Shown here: one piece after another, positions 58,022-64,000 of the stretch
How positions within the stretch are numbered: position 1 is the first letter of the stretch
How the letters are laid out: every line of letters begins with the position of its first letter
Assembly (NCBI GenBank): GCA_014268975.2
Contig: CP077096.1
Location: 739,001 to 803,000, forward strand
Origin: Pseudomonas wayambapalatensis
GTDB taxonomy: Bacteria > Pseudomonadota > Gammaproteobacteria > Pseudomonadales > Pseudomonadaceae
Reading direction: 5' to 3'
DNA: 64,000 bases
Notes under the pieces: generated by a model
The model's input: the letters and a program-made list of their open reading frames with translations, nothing else
What the model was told of the DNA's origin: nothing
The model's database searches: none
Program-made: the position numbers and the translations under genes

Positions 58022-59209
58022 ATGGCAACGGTAGACCGCTGGCTTCTGCCAGATGGCATCGAGGAAGTACTGCCACCTGAAGCGGCGCGCATCGAGATTG
58101 CGCGTCGCCAGGTGTTGGACCTGTTCCAGAGTTGGGGTTATGAACTGGTCGTCACCCCGCATATCGAGTACCTGGAGTCGCTGCTCACCGGCGCCGGCCA
58201 GGACCTGGATCAGCGTACCTTCAAGGTGGTCGACCCGCAGTCCGGTCGCCTGATGGGTTTCCGTGCCGACTTCACGCCGCAGGTGGCACGCATCGACGCC
58301 CACACCCTGCGCCGCGAAGGCCCGAGCCGCCTGTGCTATGCCGGCAGTGTGCTGCACGCCGAGCCACGTGCGCTGTCGACCTCGCGCAGCCCGATCCAGT
58401 TGGGCGCCGAGCTGTATGGCGACGCCAGTCCGACCAGCGACGTCGAAGTGATCAGCCTGATGCTGACCACCTTGCAACTGACTGACGTTGCCGATGTGCA
58501 CATGGACCTGGGGCACGTCGGTATCTACCGTGGCCTGGCCCGTGCCGCCGGCCTGTCGGGCGCGGTCGAGCAGCAGTTGTTCGATGCGCTGCAGCGCAAG
58601 GCTGTCGATGAAGTTCACGAGCTGACCGCCGACCTGCCGAAAGATCTGGGCAACATGCTGCGTGCCCTGGTCGAACTGTGCGGTGGTCGCGAAGTGCTGG
58701 CCGACGCCCGTGTGCGTCTGGGCCGAGCCCCGGCCAGCGTGCTGGCGGCCCTGGACGACCTGCTGGCGATCGCCGATCGGCTGGCAGCGCGTTATCCGGA
58801 CCTGCCGCTGTACTTCGACCTGGGCGAGCTGCGCGGCTACAACTATCACACCGGCGTGGTGTTCGCGGTGTTCGTACCCGGGGTCGGCCAGTCGATCGCC
58901 CAGGGCGGGCGCTACGATGACATCGGCGCCGACTTTGGCCGGGCACGTCCGGCCACCGGTTTCTCAACGGATTTGAAGACCCTGGTCACACTGGGGCGAG
59001 CGGAGGTCGTATTGCCTTCTGGCGGCATCTGGATGCCGGACAGTGGCGACGCGGCCCTCTGGCAGCAGGTCTGCCAGTTGCGCAACGAGGGCCAGCGCGT
59101 GGTCCAGGCACTGCCTGGCCAGCCGCTGAGTGCTGCTCTCGAGGCGGATTGTGATCGGCAATTGATTCAGCAAGACGGGCGCTGGCAGGTTCTGCCGCTG
59201 ACCCATTGA
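58022..59209 (+). CDS. hisZ: HisZ, ATP phosphoribosyltransferase regulatory subunit
   Basis: A 395-residue HisRS-like regulatory protein for short-form HisG. The N-terminal part [17 protein letters not shown] and the motif-2-like [15 protein letters not shown] (about residue 80) are typical of HisZ. It lacks the C-terminal anticodon-binding domain of a true synthetase. ATG 58022 has GAGGGG upstream. The 280-nt leader is long; the region after the terminator (57842-58021) shows no clear motif. Confidence 0.93.
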   Translation: MATVDRWLLPDGIEEVLPPEAARIEIARRQVLDLFQSWGYELVVTPHIEYLESLLTGAGQDLDQRTFKVVDPQSGRLMGFRADFTPQVARIDAHTLRREGPSRLCYAGSVLHAEPRALSTSRSPIQLGAELYGDASPTSDVEVISLMLTTLQLTDVADVHMDLGHVGIYRGLARAAGLSGAVEQQLFDALQRKAVDEVHELTADLPKDLGNMLRALVELCGGREVLADARVRLGRAPASVLAALDDLLAIADRLAARYPDLPLYFDLGELRGYNYHTGVVFAVFVPGVGQSIAQGGRYDDIGADFGRARPATGFSTDLKTLVTLGRAEVVLPSGGIWMPDSGDAALWQQVCQLRNEGQRVVQALPGQPLSAALEADCDRQLIQQDGRWQVLPLTH

Positions 59210-59249
59210 GATTCTTCGCCGGCAATGGGCCGGCAACCAAGTTGCGTGA

Positions 59250-60557
<1,308 letters not shown>

Positions 60558-60578
60558 TCTGCCTTCTGGCTGATCCAG

Positions 60579-60612
60579 CGCCGCAGCCCTGCAAGGGGTT
60601 GCGGCGTTTTTG
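60579..60612 (+). terminator. Intrinsic terminator of purA
   Basis: CGCCGCAGCCC and GGGTTGCGGCG form an 11-bp stem (one G-T pair) with a 6-nt loop and T5, 21 nt after the stop. Confidence 0.92.
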
Positions 60613-60630
60613 TTCCTCGCTGCAGTGGTC

Positions 60631-60655
60631 TTTTGCGGGTAAGCCCGCTACCACG
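60631..60655. repeat. Degenerate REP element
   Basis: TTTTGCGGGTAAGCCCGCTA followed by CCACG matches the REP half at 47050 with one core mismatch. It follows the purA terminator. Confidence 0.7.
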
Positions 60656-60773
60656 GTTCATCGGGCTGCTAGACCTTGGCGTATTTCCCTCCTGCTTCAG
60701 GCATGACCCTTGCTGTAAGAAGCTTCTGTAGATGCCATCAAAGTAATGGCGCCAGAAACACGGGGGTTCAAAC

Positions 60774-62708
60774 GTGTCTGCCATCCTCTCTCTGTTACGA
60801 AGCCGCCTCCTGCGGCCTGTTTTTGTTGCACTTGGTATCGCTCTTCTGGTGCAGGTCGTGGTCGCCGTCGTGCTGACCCGCAGCACCGTCACTGCACTGG
60901 AGGCCGATTTGGGCGAACGCCTGGGTGCTGACAGTCGCAAGCTGGCAGGTGAGCTGGAGCAGGCGGGGCAAGATGTGCGCTCCGGTCTCGACAGCCTCTC
61001 GGCCAGTACCCGGCAACGCCTGAGCGCGGGGCTTTCCACGCGATTACAGAGCGAACAGCAACAGCTACGCACCACGCTGGAGCAAAGCCTCAAGGAGTCG
61101 GCCAACGACATGGCCGAGTTGCTGGCCTCGGTGGCACCGAGGGCGATCTGGGACAATGACGTCCCCACGCTATCTGACTTCGCTCGTCGCGCGCAGCGCA
61201 ATCCCAACGTGCTGTTCGTGATCTACGACAACGCCGAGGGCGAGCACCTTACCCGTTACCTCAACCGCCAGAACCCGATCAATCAGGCACTGATGGAAAA
61301 GGGCCAGGGCGAGCGGGCGCTGGACAAGGTGCTCGACGCTGCGCGCCGGGATCCATCGGTGTACTTCGTCGAGGCTTCGATCAGCCCCAATGGCGCCCAG
61401 ATCGGCAAGGTACTCATGGGGGTCTCCACCGCCGCCGTCGATCAAGAGCTCAAGGCGCTCGACCAGCGCTTTGCCGCCCTGATCGCCAGTAGCGAACAAC
61501 TGGTCGGCGAGAGCCTCGGCGCTGCCGCAGCGGATAGCGGCAAGACCCTGCAGGCTCGTCTTGAGACGGCGCAGAACAGCGCCACTGCCATGCAGGCCAA
61601 TACCGCGCAGACGGTTCGCGACGCGGCCGGCGAGCTGCGTTGGCGCATCGGCGTCGGCCTGGTGCTGGTCGGGCTTGGCGTGCTGTTGGTGGTTGCCGTG
61701 GTGCTGGGGCGGCGGGTGGTCAGCAAGCTGCGCCTGTTGATCGCTGCCCTCGACGACCTGGCGGCCGGGGAGGGCGACCTGACCAAGCGGGTGGCGCTCG
61801 ACAGCCGTGACGAGATCGGCGACATGGCGTCGGCGGTCAACCGCTTCGTCGACAAGCTTCAGCCGATCGTCCGCGAAGCCGGTGAAGTGGCCCAGCGTAC
61901 CGGGGTGGAGATTGGCACCATGGCCGAGCGTAATGCGGGGGCCGATGCAGCGGCAGCGTTGCAGCGCGACGAGGTGGCGGCGAGTCTGCGCGACCTGTCG
62001 AGCATGGCCGACGAGGCCCAGGCCGAGAGCCACGCCATGCAGGCGGCGCTGCAGCAGGTCGTGGATATCCGCCAGGCTACCGACGAGAACAGCCGTGCCT
62101 CGACCCAACTGGCCAAGCTGATCGAGAAGCTGGCGGGAGAAGTGGAAAGCGGCTCGCAGGTCATCGAGCGCCTTGCCAAGCAGAGCGAGCAGATCGAAGT
62201 GGTGCTGACCGTGATTCATGGCATCGCCGAGCAGACCAACCTGCTGGCACTCAATGCGGCGATCGAGGCAGCGCGGGCCGGCGAGACAGGGCGTGGTTTT
62301 GCAGTGGTGGCCGATGAAGTGCGGGCCCTGGCGAGCAAGACGCAGAGCTCCACCGGCGATATCCAGGCGCATATCGTTGCCTTGCAGCAGGGGGCGAAAG
62401 AGGCTGTGGCCACCATCGGCCAAGCCGGGCGTCAGGCCAGCGAAGGGCTGCTGGTGCTGCGCGATAACGAACGTCGCCAGCAGTCGGTGCAGGCGGCGGT
62501 GGAGCAGGTGCATGCCGCAATCGGCCTGGCGACTCGCGCCGCCGAACAGCAAGCCAGCGGCGCCCAGGCGGTGCGGGGGCGGGTCGAGAATATCCACGCG
62601 CAGGCAGAGCGCTCGGCCGAAGTGGTGATGCAGACCACTGCCAGCAGCAAGGTGCTGGATGATCTGGCGGCGCAGTTAAGGGCGAGCCTGGGGCAGTTCA
62701 GGGCTTGA
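60774..62708 (+). CDS. Methyl-accepting chemotaxis protein
   Basis: A 644-residue chemoreceptor. TM1 is about residues 14-35, the periplasmic sensor spans about 36-289 (about 250 residues, larger than the usual 4-helix bundle of Tar), and TM2 is about 290-312. HAMP follows at 313-366. The signalling domain has the hairpin tip [19 protein letters not shown] (486-504) and [14 protein letters not shown]. No C-terminal CheR-tether pentapeptide is seen (ends LGQFRA). The start is GTG 60774. The ligand is unknown. It borders the quorum-sensing pair. Confidence 0.92.
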   Translation: MSAILSLLRSRLLRPVFVALGIALLVQVVVAVVLTRSTVTALEADLGERLGADSRKLAGELEQAGQDVRSGLDSLSASTRQRLSAGLSTRLQSEQQQLRTTLEQSLKESANDMAELLASVAPRAIWDNDVPTLSDFARRAQRNPNVLFVIYDNAEGEHLTRYLNRQNPINQALMEKGQGERALDKVLDAARRDPSVYFVEASISPNGAQIGKVLMGVSTAAVDQELKALDQRFAALIASSEQLVGESLGAAAADSGKTLQARLETAQNSATAMQANTAQTVRDAAGELRWRIGVGLVLVGLGVLLVVAVVLGRRVVSKLRLLIAALDDLAAGEGDLTKRVALDSRDEIGDMASAVNRFVDKLQPIVREAGEVAQRTGVEIGTMAERNAGADAAAALQRDEVAASLRDLSSMADEAQAESHAMQAALQQVVDIRQATDENSRASTQLAKLIEKLAGEVESGSQVIERLAKQSEQIEVVLTVIHGIAEQTNLLALNAAIEAARAGETGRGFAVVADEVRALASKTQSSTGDIQAHIVALQQGAKEAVATIGQAGRQASEGLLVLRDNERRQQSVQAAVEQVHAAIGLATRAAEQQASGAQAVRGRVENIHAQAERSAEVVMQTTASSKVLDDLAAQLRASLGQFRA

Positions 62709-62822
62709 GCAGGTGTCGATCCAGACAGGCACGAGATATCGTTGAGTTGCGCAGCGGCGGCAGCATTCTCGTAACGCTGTGCTTGTAGCGTCAGCGGTAC
62801 GGTGCCGAACCGACGGGCTGGC

Positions 62823-62842
62823 CGCGCGATAAATATCGCGCG
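62823..62842. repeat. Perfect 20-bp palindrome upstream of luxR
   Basis: CGCGCGATAAATATCGCGCG has 9-bp arms around AA. It lies 122 nt before the luxR start. It may be an operator or a short hairpin. A smaller CGCACC/GGTGCG stem is at 62911-62928. The rest of the 256-nt gap holds no gene I can see. Confidence 0.7.
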
Positions 62843-62964
62843 ACAGCATTCGTCAACGTTGTGGCAAATTGATATCGCTCAATGCCCGGTTGTTGTAGCT
62901 TCGCTAGGCTCGCACCTTTCTGGGTGCGGCTGGGGCGGCTTCACACTCATGGAGAGAATAATTA

Positions 62965-63675
62965 ATGCAATGGATGGGCGACATGCTGTCGGCGGTTTAT
63001 GACGCGCGCGATACGCAAACGTTGTTGGAAGAGGTCAAGGCAGCCGCACGCCATCTGGGCTTCGATTACTGTGCCTATGGCCTGCGCACGCCGCTGCCAG
63101 TCACCAAGCCACGGATCTTCATGCTCAGCAACTACAGCCGGCCATGGTGTGATCATTACCATGCCAATGGGTACCTGCTTCTTGATCCGACGGTCCGCCA
63201 CTGTCAGCGCTCGATGCAGCCAGTGGTCTGGGGCGACGAAATATTTGCCGACGCTCCGCAATTGTGGGATGAGGCGCGGCAGGCCGGTCTTCGCCACGGG
63301 TGGGCACAATCGTGTCTGGAGGGGAGCAAGGGCGGGGGGATGCTGACCCTGGCGCGCTCCGGTGAAGGCATCGGCGAAGGTGAGCTGCGTGCCCATGAGA
63401 CGCGGATGCGCTGGCTGGCGAATGTCGCCCACCAAGGCTTCTCGCGGCTGCTGTCGGATTCCTGGCAACCGCAGCCGCAGTCCCCGCTTTCCGAACGGGA
63501 GCGCGAAGTGCTGCGTTGGGCTGCCGATGGCAAGACGCTCAACGAGGTTGCCGACATCCTCACCTTGTCGATTGAAACGGTGAAATTCCACACCCGCAAT
63601 GCCGGCGCCAAACTGGGCGCTGCGAATCGTACGGCAGCGGTAGCGCGGGCGGCGCTTCTGGGGTTGCTGGCCTAG
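62965..63675 (+). CDS. LuxR-family quorum-sensing receptor
   Basis: A 236-residue AHL-responsive regulator. The autoinducer-binding domain (about residues 15-165) has the conserved W-x3-Y (PWCDHYHANG), the DP pair in LLLDPTV, W in VVWGDE and G in GGGMLTLA. The C-terminal GerE helix-turn-helix (about 172-230) has LSEREREVLRWAADGKT and SIETVKFHTRNAGAKLG. All residues usually invariant for AHL receptors are present, so it is likely functional. ATG 62965 has GGAGAG upstream. A luxI gene lies 112 nt downstream. Confidence 0.93.
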   Translation: MQWMGDMLSAVYDARDTQTLLEEVKAAARHLGFDYCAYGLRTPLPVTKPRIFMLSNYSRPWCDHYHANGYLLLDPTVRHCQRSMQPVVWGDEIFADAPQLWDEARQAGLRHGWAQSCLEGSKGGGMLTLARSGEGIGEGELRAHETRMRWLANVAHQGFSRLLSDSWQPQPQSPLSEREREVLRWAADGKTLNEVADILTLSIETVKFHTRNAGAKLGAANRTAAVARAALLGLLA

Positions 63676-63706
63676 CGCGAACGCCCTGCGCTTATGTGCA
63701 GAAGTA

Positions 63707-63726
63707 CCCTGCCAAATAGTGCAGTT
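63707..63726. promoter_or_regulatory. lux box (AHL-LuxR operator) before luxI
   Basis: CCCTGCCAAATAGTGCAGTT is an imperfect 20-bp dyad with CTGC-N8-GCAG, close in form to Pseudomonas rhl/las boxes. Its centre is about 71 nt before the luxI ATG, consistent with overlap of the -35 region and positive feedback. Confidence 0.7.
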
Positions 63727-63787
63727 TTGCTATCACCCTACTTCGAGTCGAATACGCGTCCTTTCCACATTGGCCGGAGGACGCGAG

Positions 63788-64000
63788 ATGGAGATCGTCG
63801 TTGGAACACAGCAGGAGCTAGGGCAGACGCGCTTGCTGCAGATGGACCGTTATCGTTATCGGGTATTCGTCGACACCCTGGGTTGGGAGCTGGCTTGTGA
63901 TCCAGGTCGCGAGCGTGATCAGTTCGACCATGACGAGACGCTCTATGTGCTTGCCTGCAACGATCAGGAGCAGGTCATAGGCACCGCGCGCTTGCTGCCA
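63788..64000 (+). CDS. LuxI-family acyl-homoserine-lactone synthase (5' part)
   Basis: The first 71 codons of an AHL synthase; the gene runs past the window. Conserved N-terminal residues are present: R23/R25 and F27 in RYRYRVF, W33 in TLGWEL, acidic D44/D47 in RDQFDHDET, and R68 in GTARLLP. The GTARLLP and RDQFDHD segments are closer to the CepI/RhlI type than to LasI. ATG 63788 has GGAGG 7 nt upstream. With luxR and the lux box it forms a complete circuit. The acyl chain made cannot be predicted from this part. Confidence 0.92.
   Translation, partial: MEIVVGTQQELGQTRLLQMDRYRYRVFVDTLGWELACDPGRERDQFDHDETLYVLACNDQEQVIGTARLLP

Noticed and set aside
62709-62964. Possible tRNA gene in the gap after the chemoreceptor gene
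   Set aside because: No cloverleaf or GGTTCGAATCC-type T arm can be formed from the sequence.
62709-62964. A second lux box upstream of luxR
   Set aside because: No CTG-N10-CAG type dyad of suitable length was found there.

Overview
The window is chromosomal DNA from a Pseudomonas of the P. putida group. The gene order putP, rlmJ, LPS-core cluster, hldE, emrE/lysR, waaA, tolC, thiC, cytX, nudF, cpdA, parE/parC, serB, psd, motAB, rsgA/orn, queG, nnrD-tsaE-amiB-mutL-miaA-hfq-hflXKC-hisZ-purA is a known Pseudomonas backbone. GC is high throughout, and copies of the P. putida-type REP element (core GCGGGCAAGCCCGC) lie between genes. I see no insertion sequence, prophage, CRISPR array, rRNA or tRNA.

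Layout. 1-150 is the end of putP, followed by a REP pair and rlmJ. 1252-9394 is one co-directional run for the LPS outer core and surface: a carbamoyltransferase (wapO), a GT4 enzyme (wapH), mig-14, a de-N-acetylase (dnpA), an Ssg-type glycosyltransferase, a GT2-like enzyme and a second GT4 enzyme. A kinase-like gene follows on the minus strand, then waaL, msbA and hldE. Together these build heptose precursor, extend the core, flip lipid A-core and attach O-antigen. 14704-18094 is a minus-strand group: an unknown protein with a Nudix-like patch, an aldo/keto reductase overlapping an FAD oxidoreductase, and emrE, which is divergent from a LysR regulator. Then come waaA, a small secreted orphan behind a long hairpin, tolC (minus), a TPP riboswitch with thiC, a REP pair and a cytX-like permease.

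26142-36367 holds a lipoprotein, nudF, a DUF1249 gene, cpdA, yqiA, and parE and parC with two small coupled genes between them, then a PqiC-like lipoprotein. 36479-47027 holds an Smp-like membrane protein divergent from serB, then psd and rhdA, an HDOD protein divergent from motAB, rsgA divergent from orn, and a TRIC-type membrane protein. 47155-60557 is the conserved RNA, envelope and repair superoperon around hfq, ending in purA with a strong terminator.

60558-64000 is the most accessory part. A chemoreceptor is followed by a tandem LuxR-type receptor and a LuxI-type acyl-homoserine-lactone synthase, the latter cut by the window edge. A good lux box lies between them. Many P. putida-group genomes lack such a pair, so this is the best candidate for a strain-specific system.

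Less expected points are: a degenerate class III cyclase-like domain in the Smp-like protein beside serB; a 16-bp-arm hairpin covering the ribosome-binding site of the orphan secreted gene; two consecutive TTG starts fused to the preceding stop codons between parE and parC; an ATC-N9-GAT site over the lysR ribosome-binding site; and a perfect 20-bp palindrome upstream of luxR.
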